Shown here: positions 54,706-63,362 of the stretch, piece after piece | Position numbering within the stretch: the stretch's first letter is position 1 | Layout of the letters: each line of letters starts with the position of its first letter | Origin: Gallionella sp. | GTDB lineage: Bacteria > Pseudomonadota > Gammaproteobacteria > Burkholderiales > Gallionellaceae | Direction of reading: 5' to 3' | DNA length: 63,752 bases | Assembly (NCBI GenBank): GCA_028688275.1 | Contig: JAQTYN010000012.1 | Span: 1-63,752 of the forward strand | The notes under the pieces: generated by a model | What the model was told of the DNA's origin: nothing | Databases searched by the model: none | What the model saw: only the letters and a program-made list of their open reading frames with translations | Made by a program: the position numbers and the translations under genes

Positions 54706-56889
54706 TTGACCACGCCCCTCAAAATCACCCCCATCACCCTCGCGAAATTGGCGAAGTTGGGCATCACGCGACGCAGCGATTTGGTGCTGCATTTGCCGTT
54801 GCGTTATGAGGATGAAACCCATCTTGCGCCGATTGCCACGTTGCAAGTCGGTGAATCAGCGCAGATTCAAGGCGTGGTGGCGCATAGCGAAGTGACCCAT
54901 CGTCCGCACCGCGCCTTGGTGTGTCGTTTGGAAGATGGCAGCGGCGAGGTGTTTTTGCGCTTTCTGCATTTTCACGCGGGGATACAGCAGCAGCTTAAAG
55001 TCGGCAAACGGGTGCGGGCGGTGGGCGAGGTGCGCGAGGGGTTTTATGGGCGGGAAATGGTGCATCCAAAATGCAGCAACGTTGAGGATGACACGCCGCT
55101 GCAAACCAGCCTCACACCCGTGTATCCGACTACGGCGGGCTTGTCGCAGACCAGTTTGCGCAAGCTGATTCTCAACGCGCTGGACGTGATTCCCATCAGC
55201 GACACCTTGCCCGCAGCCTTATGCAATCGGCTGAGTTTGCAAGATTTTCCCAGCAGCATTCGGCTGTTGCATCAACCCACGCCCGACATTTCTGCCGCCC
55301 GTTTAGAGGCGCATTCGCATCCCGCGTGGCAGCGGATTAAGTTTGACGAGCTGTTGGCGCAGCAAATATCCATGCGCATTCATCACCGCGAACGCCATCA
55401 GCGCGCCGCCGTCGCCCTATTGCCACGAGGCACATTGACGCAATCGTTATTGGCGGCGTTGCCGTTTAGCTTGACGCAGGCGCAGCAAAAAGTGCTCGCA
55501 GAAATCAGCCGCGATTTGAGTTTGCCGCACCCGATGCAGCGGTTGTTATTGGGCGATGTCGGCAGCGGCAAAACCATCGTCGCCGCGCTTGCCGCCTTGC
55601 AAGCCATCGAAAACGGCTACCAAGTCGCGCTGATGTCGCCCACCGAAATCCTTGCCGAACAGCATTTTTTAAAGTTAAGCGAATGGTTAGAGCCGCTGGG
55701 CATCACGCCCGTTTGGCTGTCGGGCAGTTTGAAAAAATCAGCCAAACAGCGCGCCACGGCGGCGATTGCCTCAGGCGAAACGCTGTTGGCAATCGGCACG
55801 CACGCGTTGTTTCAAAAGAATGTGCAGTTCCATAAATTGGGGCTGGCGATAGTCGATGAGCAACATAAATTTGGTGTGGAACAACGGTTGGCGTTGCACG
55901 CGAAGGGGAAGGAATCGGCGGAAATTACCCAAGCCGTTCGCCCTGAGCTGGTCGAAGGGCAAAGCACGCCGAGCAATGTCGGGTTAAAACCCGACCTACG
56001 CAACTCCGTTCACCCTTCGACAGGCCCAGGGCGAACGGAGTCTGAATCATCCGCCGCCCGCGCCCCCGAACCGCACCAGTTAATGATGAGCGCGACACCA
56101 ATTCCGCGCACCTTGGCGATGAGTTTTTATGCTGATTTGGATGTGTCGGTGATAGACGAATTGCCGCCAGGACGCACGCCCATCGTCACAAAATTGGTCA
56201 ACGATAACCGTCGCGCCGAGGTGTGCGAACGGGTGCGCGCTGCGTGCGCGAAGGGACAACAGGCGTATTGGGTGTGTCCGCTGATCGAAGAATCAGAAAC
56301 ATTGGAATTGCAAAACGCGCAGGAAACCTTTGAAAACATGCAAGCGACCTTCTCCGAATTACGCGTCGGCTTGGTACACGGCCGCTTGGACAACGCGGAA
56401 AAAGTGCGGGTGATGGCGGCGTTTAAAGCAGGCGAGTTGGATTTATTGGTCGCCACCACCGTGATCGAAGTTGGCGTGGATGTGCCCAACGCCAGTTTGA
56501 TGGTAATCGAACACGCCGAACGCATGGGGCTGGCGCAACTCCATCAACTGCGCGGGCGGGTCGGGCGCGGCGCGGCGCACAGCTTGTGCATTTTGCTGTT
56601 TCAACCGCCATTGTCAGAATTAGCACGAGCGCGCTTGAAAATTATTTTTGAACACACCGACGGCTTTGTGATCGCGCAAGAAGACTTACAATTGCGCGGC
56701 CCTGGCGAATTGCTGGGCGCACGGCAAAGCGGCGTGGCGATGTTGCGCTTTGCGGATTTGAACGAAGATGGCGAACTATTGGAATTGGCGCGAAAAGTGG
56801 CGGACGAGCTGCTTAGTGATGATCCCGACACCTGCCGCAAACACTTACAACGCTGGATAGCGCACAAACATGATTTTTTGCACGTTTAA
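54706..56889 (+). CDS. recG: ATP-dependent DNA helicase RecG with repeat-derived insertion
   Basis: This 727-residue helicase regresses stalled replication forks. It has a wedge OB domain (GESAQIQGVVAHSEV, LVCRLEDGSGEVFLRFLHFH), Walker A LLGDVGSGKTIVAALAALQA (about 281-300), DEQHKFGVEQRLALHAKG, MSATPIPRTLAMSFYADLDV, and VIEVGVDVPNASLMVIEHAE MGLAQLHQLRGRVGRG. Between LALHAKG and PHQLMMSATPIPRTL about 40 residues (roughly 408-451) come from dispersed repeats and lie in a surface loop that is only a few residues long in E. coli. Start is TTG 54706, with no good ribosome site; an exact start is uncertain. Confidence 0.92.
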   Translation: MTTPLKITPITLAKLAKLGITRRSDLVLHLPLRYEDETHLAPIATLQVGESAQIQGVVAHSEVTHRPHRALVCRLEDGSGEVFLRFLHFHAGIQQQLKVGKRVRAVGEVREGFYGREMVHPKCSNVEDDTPLQTSLTPVYPTTAGLSQTSLRKLILNALDVIPISDTLPAALCNRLSLQDFPSSIRLLHQPTPDISAARLEAHSHPAWQRIKFDELLAQQISMRIHHRERHQRAAVALLPRGTLTQSLLAALPFSLTQAQQKVLAEISRDLSLPHPMQRLLLGDVGSGKTIVAALAALQAIENGYQVALMSPTEILAEQHFLKLSEWLEPLGITPVWLSGSLKKSAKQRATAAIASGETLLAIGTHALFQKNVQFHKLGLAIVDEQHKFGVEQRLALHAKGKESAEITQAVRPELVEGQSTPSNVGLKPDLRNSVHPSTGPGRTESESSAARAPEPHQLMMSATPIPRTLAMSFYADLDVSVIDELPPGRTPIVTKLVNDNRRAEVCERVRAACAKGQQAYWVCPLIEESETLELQNAQETFENMQATFSELRVGLVHGRLDNAEKVRVMAAFKAGELDLLVATTVIEVGVDVPNASLMVIEHAERMGLAQLHQLRGRVGRGAAHSLCILLFQPPLSELARARLKIIFEHTDGFVIAQEDLQLRGPGELLGARQSGVAMLRFADLNEDGELLELARKVADELLSDDPDTCRKHLQRWIAHKHDFLHV
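55934..56041. repeat. GTTCGCCCTGAGC repeat pair inserted in recG
   Basis: CCGTTCGCCCTGAGCTGGTC (55935) and GACAGGCCCAGGGCGAACGG (about 56020) form inverted ends of a 108-base unit, with a nested CGGGTTAAAACCCGACC palindrome at about 55980-55996. The reading frame stays open. Confidence 0.9.
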
Positions 56890-56903
56890 ATTTACACCTA
56901 GCC

Positions 56904-56970
56904 CACCGTTCGCCCTGAGCTTGTCGAAGGGTAAACGGTGTTCATGGTTCGACAAGCTCACCACGAACGG
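56904..56970. repeat. GTTCGCCCTGAGCTTGTCGA repeat pair between recG and ubiC
   Basis: CCGTTCGCCCTGAGCTTGTC at 56906 and GTTCGACAAGCTCACCACGA at 56947 are inverted copies of the same unit as at 53551 and inside recG. Confidence 0.85.
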
Positions 56971-56997
56971 ACAATTTTGCCCCTGCACGCCTGAATT

Positions 56998-57573
56998 ATG
57001 CGTTTGATTTCCACCACCCCAGACCGCTTTTGGCATCGCACAACCCTAGGTTGCCCCGCCGAATTACATCCTTGGCTGCACGATCACGGCTCGCTGACCC
57101 AGCGCATCCAACAACGCTGTAGCCAGTTTGCCGTCCACCCCATCCGCAGCGGGTTGACGCGTATCGCTTACGACGAAGCCGCGCTACTCGGCATCCCACC
57201 CAGCCAACACGCCTATTCCCGTGAGGTATTTCTGTACGCCGATGGTCAACCCGTCGTGTTCGCGCACAGTGCGCTTGCCCCAGCCGACCTGCGCGACACA
57301 TGGGCAGCCGTCAGTCAACTCGGCAACAAACCCTTAGGTACCTTGCTTTTTTCTCACCCCTTGATTCGCCGTATGCCGCTGAGTTTCAAAGCACTACGGC
57401 CGCATCATCCGCTCTATCGTCGCGCCATCGCGCAGTTGAGCCACCCACCCAGTCGTTTATGGGCGCGTCGCTCGCTGTTCTACCTACACCACGCCCCCCT
57501 GCTGGTCACAGAAGTGTTTCTGCCAGAAATTTTTGAACTCGGTGATATTCCAGTCCATATTGCCGTCAGCTGA
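56998..57573 (+). CDS. ubiC: Chorismate lyase
   Basis: This 191-residue enzyme splits chorismate into pyruvate and 4-hydroxybenzoate, the first step of ubiquinone synthesis. It has SLTQRIQQRCSQFAVHPIRS, AYSREVFLYADGQPVVFAHS with the substrate Arg, LGNKPLGTLLFSHPLIRR, and SRLWARRSLFYLHHAPLLVT EVFLPEIFEL. Length is slightly above E. coli UbiC (165). No ubiA follows, unlike in E. coli. Confidence 0.92.
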   Translation: MRLISTTPDRFWHRTTLGCPAELHPWLHDHGSLTQRIQQRCSQFAVHPIRSGLTRIAYDEAALLGIPPSQHAYSREVFLYADGQPVVFAHSALAPADLRDTWAAVSQLGNKPLGTLLFSHPLIRRMPLSFKALRPHHPLYRRAIAQLSHPPSRLWARRSLFYLHHAPLLVTEVFLPEIFELGDIPVHIAVS

Positions 57574-57597
57574 TGGCAAAAAAAGCGACACTAAAAC

Positions 57598-57625
57598 ACA
57601 AACGCCACCCGAGCGGTGGCGTTGT
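57598..57625. terminator. Terminator between convergent ubiC and fabI
   Basis: AACGCCACC and GGTGGCGTT form a stem with a CGAGC loop between the two convergent stops. It has T-rich flanks on both strands and can serve both genes. Confidence 0.8.
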
Positions 57626-57647
57626 TTGGTTGGACAAACAGAAAGCC

Positions 57648-58436
57648 TTACGCTTCTGTTGTGCCCAGTGCGGTGGTGTTGAAGCCGCCATCGACGTAAG
57701 TGATTTCGCCTGTGATGCCGCTGGCTAAATCGCTACACAAGAAAGCAGCCGCGTTGCCGACTTCTTCAATCGTCACGTTGCGTTTGAGCGGGGCGTGTTT
57801 TTCGTTGTAGCTCAATAACTTGCTGAAATCACCTATCCCTGCGGCGGCTAAAGTTTTAATTGGCCCAGCGGAAATGCCGTTGGCGCGCATGCCTTTACGT
57901 CCCAGTTCCATCGCCAAATAACGCACACTGGCTTCCAAGCTGGCTTTTGCCATGCCCATGACGTTGTAGTGGGGCATGGTGCGGACTGCGCCTAAGTAGC
58001 TCAAGGTCAACACGGCGGCGTTGCGCCCTTCCATCATCGGCATGGCGGCTTTCACCATGGCGGGGAAGCTGTACACGCTGATGTCGTGGGAAATGCGGAA
58101 TGCTTCGCGGGTAAAACCTTCCAAGAATTCGCCGTCCAAGGCTTCACGCGGGGCGAAGGCGATGGAATGAACCAAGCCGTCGAATTTGTCCCAGTGTTTA
58201 TTGAGGTCAACGAAAAGTTGGTCAATTTCGGCATCGCTGCTGACATCGCAAGGAAAAACCAATTCGCTGCCGAATTTTTTTGCCATGTCCAGTACGCGGT
58301 CACGTACACGTTCGCCTTGATAAGTGAATGCCAATTCCGCGCCTTCGCGGTGCATGGCCTGCGCAATACCATAAGCAATGGAGCGTGTGCTAATCATGCC
58401 GGTAATCAAAATACGTTTGTTTGCTAGAAAGCCCAT
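57648..58436 (-). CDS. fabI: Enoyl-ACP reductase (NADH)
   Basis: This 262-residue short-chain-dehydrogenase-type enzyme performs the last step of fatty-acid elongation. It has [20 protein letters not shown] (NADH site), [53 protein letters not shown] with the catalytic Tyr and Lys (Y-x6-K), and [20 protein letters not shown]. Length matches E. coli FabI (262). ATG 58436 follows AAAGGATC. It is the only minus-strand gene between xseA and the hxlR pair. Confidence 0.96.
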   Translation of the reverse strand: MGFLANKRILITGMISTRSIAYGIAQAMHREGAELAFTYQGERVRDRVLDMAKKFGSELVFPCDVSSDAEIDQLFVDLNKHWDKFDGLVHSIAFAPREALDGEFLEGFTREAFRISHDISVYSFPAMVKAAMPMMEGRNAAVLTLSYLGAVRTMPHYNVMGMAKASLEASVRYLAMELGRKGMRANGISAGPIKTLAAAGIGDFSKLLSYNEKHAPLKRNVTIEEVGNAAAFLCSDLASGITGEITYVDGGFNTTALGTTEA

Positions 58437-58779
58437 GATGATCCTTTAAAACGAGGGTTGGAAAAACCACGCGATTATAACCGTTTGAAAGGGTTAAGGG
58501 AGAATGGGAATCGCACTCGTTGACAGAATAGATATTTATTCTCACCTAAACATTGGACAAATAAGGGAAGGTTGCGAAATATGACCCGTCATAAAGAGGT
58601 TTACGCCTCATCAAACAGATAGTTTTTATGATATTGTTTCAACTGATTTTACAAAGAAATTGACTTGCAGCGCATTGTTGCGTTATTCACGGCGAAGCTG
58701 CGTACATGTAACTTAAGCGTTCTTGGTAGGATTCTCCCGTTGCATTGCATTTATCACTTACTGACAAAGGAGTCGTATT
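58437..58779. other. Divergent intergenic region (fabI / PA14 gene)
   Basis: The region must hold promoters for both divergent genes. GCAGCGCATTGTTGCGTTATT at about 58667 weakly resembles the GCGCAAT repeat family. ACAAAGGAG at 58765 is the ribosome site of the next gene. No small gene seen. Confidence 0.4.
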
Positions 58780-59463
58780 ATGTTCATAAAATCAAGATTG
58801 TATCTATCCATTGGACTGGCACTTTTACCTATTTTGCAAGCAAATGCTCAGGCTGGGGGGATGGAAATCACTTATACCGATGGCTCAAAACAAGCGGTAT
58901 CGCTCAATCAAGAGTCTGAAAAAATCAAGATCATCGAGTTTAAAAAGAGCACAGGCTCCTCAACCACCAAACCAAACAACGATAATGTATTCGGGAGTGA
59001 CACTTTTACGACAGGCAGTCTTAAGGGAGAAATTTTCTTTATCTCTGAAGTCAATAGAATTCCAGATTTAGATAATTTGCGTCCTGTTGGGCAGCCACTT
59101 TACGCAACCTCGCTCAATATTACCGCGAGGCGATTCGATCAGGGTTTTCCAGGTATTCCAGGCAGAACAGAATGGTTTGCGATCAAATACACGGGCAGTT
59201 TTTTTGTCGTCAACGAAGGGATGTACAACTTTAGAACTGTCTCCGATGATGGCGTGATTTTGAAAATTGACAACCGTGTCGTGATTGATGATGGTGGCGT
59301 TCATGCACCGCAAAGTGCAACGGGTCAAATCTATTTAAGCCGTGGCGAACACAATATACGGGTTGATTATTTTCAGGGTCCAAAATATGACCTTGCCCTA
59401 CAGCTATTTGTCACCCCCAGTGGACAAAGTGAGAAATTATTTGATACACGAGATTTTAAATAG
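58780..59463 (+). CDS. Exported PA14-domain protein
   Basis: This 227-residue protein has a signal peptide (FIKSRLYLSIGLALLPILQA, cut near ANA). A short N-terminal region (MEITYTDGSKQAVSLNQESE) and a linker precede a PA14-type beta-barrel. FAIKYTGSFFVVNEGMYNFR, TVSDDGVILKIDNRVVIDDG and RGEHNIRVDYFQGPKYDLAL match the PA14 pattern of carbohydrate-binding or adhesin modules (SDDGVxLxID). Location is periplasm or surface; ligand unknown. A strong AAAGGAG precedes ATG 58780. Confidence 0.82.
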   Translation: MFIKSRLYLSIGLALLPILQANAQAGGMEITYTDGSKQAVSLNQESEKIKIIEFKKSTGSSTTKPNNDNVFGSDTFTTGSLKGEIFFISEVNRIPDLDNLRPVGQPLYATSLNITARRFDQGFPGIPGRTEWFAIKYTGSFFVVNEGMYNFRTVSDDGVILKIDNRVVIDDGGVHAPQSATGQIYLSRGEHNIRVDYFQGPKYDLALQLFVTPSGQSEKLFDTRDFK

Positions 59464-59615
59464 CTAGCTGTTAATTCCATTTATGCGTCCTACAAGGTTT
59501 ATATACCACGAGTAGGATGTATTTCCGAGTGTGCCGTATGTCAATTTGCTGAATATTCGATCTATATCGCAGCGCGCTTATCGCTGCCCAACGCTAACTA
59601 CCCCATTGATTTAAC

Positions 59616-60227
59616 ATGTCCTCTTTCCTCTATCTCGCCTCTCAAAGTCCCCGTCGTCGTGAATTATTAGCGCAAGTGGGCATTGCCTTTGAGGTGTTGC
59701 CGCTGCATGTAGCGGGAATTGCCGATTTCACGGTGGATGAAACGCCACACACGGATGAATCGCCAGAAGTCTATGTGCGGCGGGTATGTTTGGAAAAAGC
59801 GCGGGCGGGGCTGGCGATGGTGGCAACGCGAGGGTTACCTGTTGCGCCCGTGTTGGCGGCGGATACCAGTGTGGTATTGGGTGAGCAAATTTTGGGTAAG
59901 GCAGACAATCTCGACCATGCCGTCGCCATGTTGCGCAGTTTATCGGGACGAGAACATCGGGTGTTAAGTGCCGTTGCAGTGGGGCTGGGCGATAAATTAG
60001 AACTCGCACTTTCGACTTCTGTGGTACGTTTCGCCCCCTTGAGCGAAGCACGTATTCAGGCGTATCTCGCGACAGGTGAATATGCCGACAAAGCAGGGGC
60101 TTATGCCATACAAGGCATAGCCAGCGCGTTTATCGCGAATTTGTCGGGCAGTTATTCTGGCGTGATGGGCTTGCCCATTTTTGAAACCGTCGAAATATTG
60201 AAACAATTGGATTTCCCCACACCATGA
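59616..60227 (+). CDS. maf: Maf family nucleotide pyrophosphatase
   Basis: This 203-residue protein has LYLASQSPRRRELLAQVGIA (substrate loop), VYVRRVCLEKARAG, VLAADTSVVLGEQILGKADN, and EYADKAGAYAIQGIASAFIA NLSGSYSGVMGLPIFE. Maf proteins hydrolyse non-canonical or canonical nucleoside triphosphates and affect septum formation. It overlaps rng as ATGA, the usual maf-rng pairing. Confidence 0.94.
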   Translation: MSSFLYLASQSPRRRELLAQVGIAFEVLPLHVAGIADFTVDETPHTDESPEVYVRRVCLEKARAGLAMVATRGLPVAPVLAADTSVVLGEQILGKADNLDHAVAMLRSLSGREHRVLSAVAVGLGDKLELALSTSVVRFAPLSEARIQAYLATGEYADKAGAYAIQGIASAFIANLSGSYSGVMGLPIFETVEILKQLDFPTP

Positions 60228-61675
60228 GCGAAGAAATTTTAATTAACGTAACCCCGCAAGAAACCCGCGTGGCGATTATGCAGTTGGGCGTGGTGCAAGA
60301 TTTATACATCGAACGCAGCAGCAACCGTGGCATCGTCAGTAATGTGTATTTGGGCAAAGTCAAACGGGTATTGCCAGGCATGCAGTCGGCCTTTATCGAC
60401 ATTGGATTGGAGCGTTCGGCGTTTTTGCATGTCGCCGACATTTGGGAAAATAGCCATGCCAACCCCGTGCGCCCAATCGAAAAGGTGCTGTATGAAGGGC
60501 AGAATATACTGGTGCAGGTTATCAAAGAGCCGATCGGCAGCAAGGGCGCGCGGCTTTCTACCCAGCTGAGCATGGCGGGGCGGCTGCTGGTGTATTTGCC
60601 GCAAGAAACACACATTGGCGTGTCGCAGCGTATTGAAAGCGAAGCCCAACGCGATGTTTTGCGTGCGCAATTGCAAGCGGCTTTGCCTGCTGAACATCAG
60701 GGTGGTTACATTATTCGGACTTTGGCGGAAGCGGCGAATGAGCCCGACTTTTCGGGCGATATTGCCTACTTGGATAAGTTGTGGCGCAATTTGCAAACGG
60801 CAGCTAAAACCGCCAGTGCGCCACAATTGTTGTATCAGGAGTTGAATCTGAGTTTGCGTGTGCTGCGCGATTTTGTCAGTGTGGATGTGACACGGATTCT
60901 GGTCGATTCCCGCAGCACGCATCAAAAAATGCTGGAATTTGCTGAAGCTTACCATCCCAGTGTGATCGAAAAGCTATCGCGTTATCCTGGTGAGCGGCCT
61001 TTGTTTGATTTGTACGGCGTGGAAGAAGAGATTGAGCGGGCGTTGTCCAAGCGTGTGGATCTCAAGTCGGGTGGATATTTGATCCTCGACCAGACCGAAG
61101 CGTTGACGACGGTGGACGTGAATACGGGCGGTTTTGTTGGTTTGCGTAATTTTGACGATACCATCTTCAAAACCAATCTCGAAGCGACTCAAGTCATTGC
61201 TCGCCAACTGCGCTTGCGCAATTTGGGCGGCATTATTATCTGCGACTTTATTGATATGGACAGTCAGGAGCATCGCGAAGCGGTGTTGAATGAGTTTAAG
61301 AAAGCTTTAGCGCGAGATCATACTCGCATCACGGTGAGCGGTTTTTCCGCTTTAGGGCTAGTCGAAATGACCCGAAAACGTACCCGGGAAAGTTTGGCGC
61401 ACGTGTTGTGTGAACCTTGTCCTACCTGCAAAGGGCGCGGTGAAGTCAAAACAGCTCAAACTGTGTGTTATGAAATTTTGCGTGAAATTGTGCGTGAAGC
61501 ACGTCAATTTAATGCGCGGGAGTACCGTATTTTGGCGGCACAACAAGTCATTGATTTGTTCTTAGATGAAGAATCGCAGACCTTGGCACAGCTATCCGAT
61601 TTCATTGGAAAGCAGATTTCTTTGCAAGTCGAGACGGTTTATAGTCAAGAACAGTATGATGTCATTTTGATGTAA
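60224..61675 (+). CDS. rng: Ribonuclease G
   Basis: This 483-residue endoribonuclease matures the 5' end of 16S rRNA and decays mRNAs. It has an S1-type domain (SNVYLGKVKRVLPGMQSAFI), catalytic aspartates in LTTVDVNTGGFVG and GGIIICDFIDMDSQEHR, and the zinc link CEPCPTCKGRG near residue 404. Length matches RNase G (489), not the longer RNase E. Confidence 0.96.
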   Translation: MSEEILINVTPQETRVAIMQLGVVQDLYIERSSNRGIVSNVYLGKVKRVLPGMQSAFIDIGLERSAFLHVADIWENSHANPVRPIEKVLYEGQNILVQVIKEPIGSKGARLSTQLSMAGRLLVYLPQETHIGVSQRIESEAQRDVLRAQLQAALPAEHQGGYIIRTLAEAANEPDFSGDIAYLDKLWRNLQTAAKTASAPQLLYQELNLSLRVLRDFVSVDVTRILVDSRSTHQKMLEFAEAYHPSVIEKLSRYPGERPLFDLYGVEEEIERALSKRVDLKSGGYLILDQTEALTTVDVNTGGFVGLRNFDDTIFKTNLEATQVIARQLRLRNLGGIIICDFIDMDSQEHREAVLNEFKKALARDHTRITVSGFSALGLVEMTRKRTRESLAHVLCEPCPTCKGRGEVKTAQTVCYEILREIVREARQFNAREYRILAAQQVIDLFLDEESQTLAQLSDFIGKQISLQVETVYSQEQYDVILM

Positions 61676-61759
61676 GCCTTTGACAGCAAAGCTCTGCTAC
61701 ACTTACGCCCGCGTTCAGAGGATCGCCATAAAAATTAACTAAACACTCAGGGAGAAAAT

Positions 61760-62602
61760 ATGTTTAAGAAGCAATTCATGGTGGCTCTTGTGGCCTCTGT
61801 ACTTTCCTCAGCAGCTTTCGCGGATGTACATGGACACGGTGTCGAGCGTGCAGATCACAATGCTGAAGGTCCTGCTTGTAAGGGGTACGGTCCGCAAACT
61901 CCGCGCGACATCGACAGTAAGCATGGCGAGAACAAGCTCGCTTTTTCTTTGTCTCCAGATTACAAACAAATGAATTTGTGTAACATTCACTTTCACGTCA
62001 ATGCTGAGCATAAAGCTAAAGAATTCTCCATTCATGCAGAAGGTGAGCACGGTCATGATGCTGGCTATCAGTGCAGCATGAGCAAACATCTGAGTGCAGC
62101 CGAACTTGCACCGACGGCAGAACCTGCTTGCCCAAGCGAGCACGGTCCTTTGAAACCAGGTGATACCATCGAAGTACACTGGGTGCATTCTTCCGCACCT
62201 GTCATCCCTGGGCCGACACTGTTTGCCTGTTTGTCCGACAATGTCAAGAATCCTGATCTGCGCGTAGAGTCACAAGTGTTTACACTGGTGAACGATCCAA
62301 ATGCCTTGGACTTCAATTCGTTTGATTATCATGGCAAAGTAGTTGATGGCTACCAGCAGGCTGACGGGATTCCGAGCAACACGGGCAAACCCGTTCTGTT
62401 CGCAGGTTCGACTACGGGCCCAAAGTACAGTGACCAAACTTGCTCACCTCTGCAAGTCACTTGGAGTGTGCGTCCTACTTGTGCCAAGCTTGACATCAAT
62501 TCCGTTGCCAAATGGTGTAAAGGTAATGCCTTTAAGGAAGACCATGCTCACGGCGTACGCAAACTGGTCACTGAACCAGCATTGTTGTCCGATATCAAGT
62601 AA
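61760..62602 (+). CDS. Delta-class carbonic anhydrase family protein
   Basis: This 280-residue exported protein has a signal peptide (FKKQFMVALVASVLSSAAFA). ACKGYGPQTPRDI near the start, MNLCNIHFHVNAEHKAKEFS with H77, H79 and H84 as likely zinc ligands, and CPSEHGPLKPGDTIEVHWVH match the delta-type carbonic anhydrase family (CA_like) known from marine algae and some bacteria. Six or more cysteines could form disulfides in the periplasm. It would interconvert CO2 and bicarbonate. ATG 61760 follows AGGGAGA. Own terminator downstream. Confidence 0.85.
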   Translation: MFKKQFMVALVASVLSSAAFADVHGHGVERADHNAEGPACKGYGPQTPRDIDSKHGENKLAFSLSPDYKQMNLCNIHFHVNAEHKAKEFSIHAEGEHGHDAGYQCSMSKHLSAAELAPTAEPACPSEHGPLKPGDTIEVHWVHSSAPVIPGPTLFACLSDNVKNPDLRVESQVFTLVNDPNALDFNSFDYHGKVVDGYQQADGIPSNTGKPVLFAGSTTGPKYSDQTCSPLQVTWSVRPTCAKLDINSVAKWCKGNAFKEDHAHGVRKLVTEPALLSDIK

Positions 62603-62610
62603 GTCTTTTC

Positions 62611-62673
62611 GGTGTGGCGACACACCGTTAACTTTATTAGCCGCTCCAGTTGCAATAGCTGGGGCGGTTTTTT
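62611..62673 (+). terminator. Terminator after the carbonic anhydrase gene
   Basis: A first hairpin (CGGTGTGGCGACACACCG) is followed by CCGCTCCAG/CTGGGGCGG with TTTTTT, a strong Rho-independent terminator. Confidence 0.88.
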
Positions 62674-62727
62674 ATTGCGTTGAGCCGTTTAGTTGTGCAA
62701 GGTACGCATGTGCACGGTGATATTCAG

Positions 62728-63012
62728 TCAGACATCCAGCAGGCTTTTCGGGTCGATTTTGCTGCCCGTGATTGCCACGGCTTTGTGGCGCGATTGGCTT
62801 CCTTGTTTCAGCTCCACTTGTCGCAATGGCACCTCGAATAACTTCGCAATAAATTTCAGCAAGGCTTCATTGGCACGCCCCTCAATTGGTGGGGCGGCGA
62901 GTTTGATTTTCAGTGCGTCGCCGTGCAGTCCCACGATTTCGCTGCGTTTTGCATCTGGCTGAACGTGCAGCGTCAGTACAATATCCTCTGCTTGATGGCG
63001 ATACCAGTTCAT
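62728..63012 (-). CDS. yggU: YggU-like protein (DUF167)
   Basis: This 94-residue protein has the DUF167 pattern: DIVLTLHVQPDAKRSEIVGL, LKIKLAAPPIEGRANEALLK, and VELKQGSQSRHKAVAITG. Function unknown. ATG 63012 is chosen because AGGGGACA precedes it, and it overlaps the stop of the HxlR gene as ATGA. It is often found beside yggT, which is not present here. Confidence 0.93.
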   Translation of the reverse strand: MNWYRHQAEDIVLTLHVQPDAKRSEIVGLHGDALKIKLAAPPIEGRANEALLKFIAKLFEVPLRQVELKQGSQSRHKAVAITGSKIDPKSLLDV

Positions 63013-63362
63013 ATTGTCCCCTGCGAGCTTGATGCGGTTGCAGTGCTGTCCCGTTGCATCTGCGCTTCGCCCCATGTTTTCATGGCGCGCAGCACTTCCA
63101 ACAAACTTTCCCCGTTTTCGCTCAGCGCGTATTCCACCCGTGGCGGGACTTCAGCGTAGATGGTGCGGGTAATCAAGCCGTCACGTTCTAATTCGCGTAA
63201 TTGCGTGGTCAATGCTTGTTTGCTAATGGCAGGAATTTGTTTCTGTAACAAACCAAAACGGTTGATGCCGTGCAGGATGAGAAACAGCAGCAACGGTTTC
63301 CATTTGCCGCCAATGCGTTCTAAACAGTAGGTGACAGGACACGGATTGAGAATTTCTTCCAT
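63009..63362 (-). CDS. HxlR-family transcriptional regulator
   Basis: This 117-residue winged-helix regulator has CPVTYCLERIGGKWKPLLLF, GLLQKQIPAISKQALTTQLR ELERDGLITR and the wing PPRVEYALSENGESLLEVLR. The CPV motif with Cys near residue 8 could sense redox or electrophiles, as in several HxlR proteins. No obvious divergent target gene within the window. It is translationally coupled to yggU. Confidence 0.94.
   Translation of the reverse strand: MEEILNPCPVTYCLERIGGKWKPLLLFLILHGINRFGLLQKQIPAISKQALTTQLRELERDGLITRTIYAEVPPRVEYALSENGESLLEVLRAMKTWGEAQMQRDSTATASSSQGTI

Noticed and set aside
60302-60955. 217-codon minus-strand frame opposite rng
   Set aside because: It is a shadow of the rng coding frame; the translation has no family resemblance.
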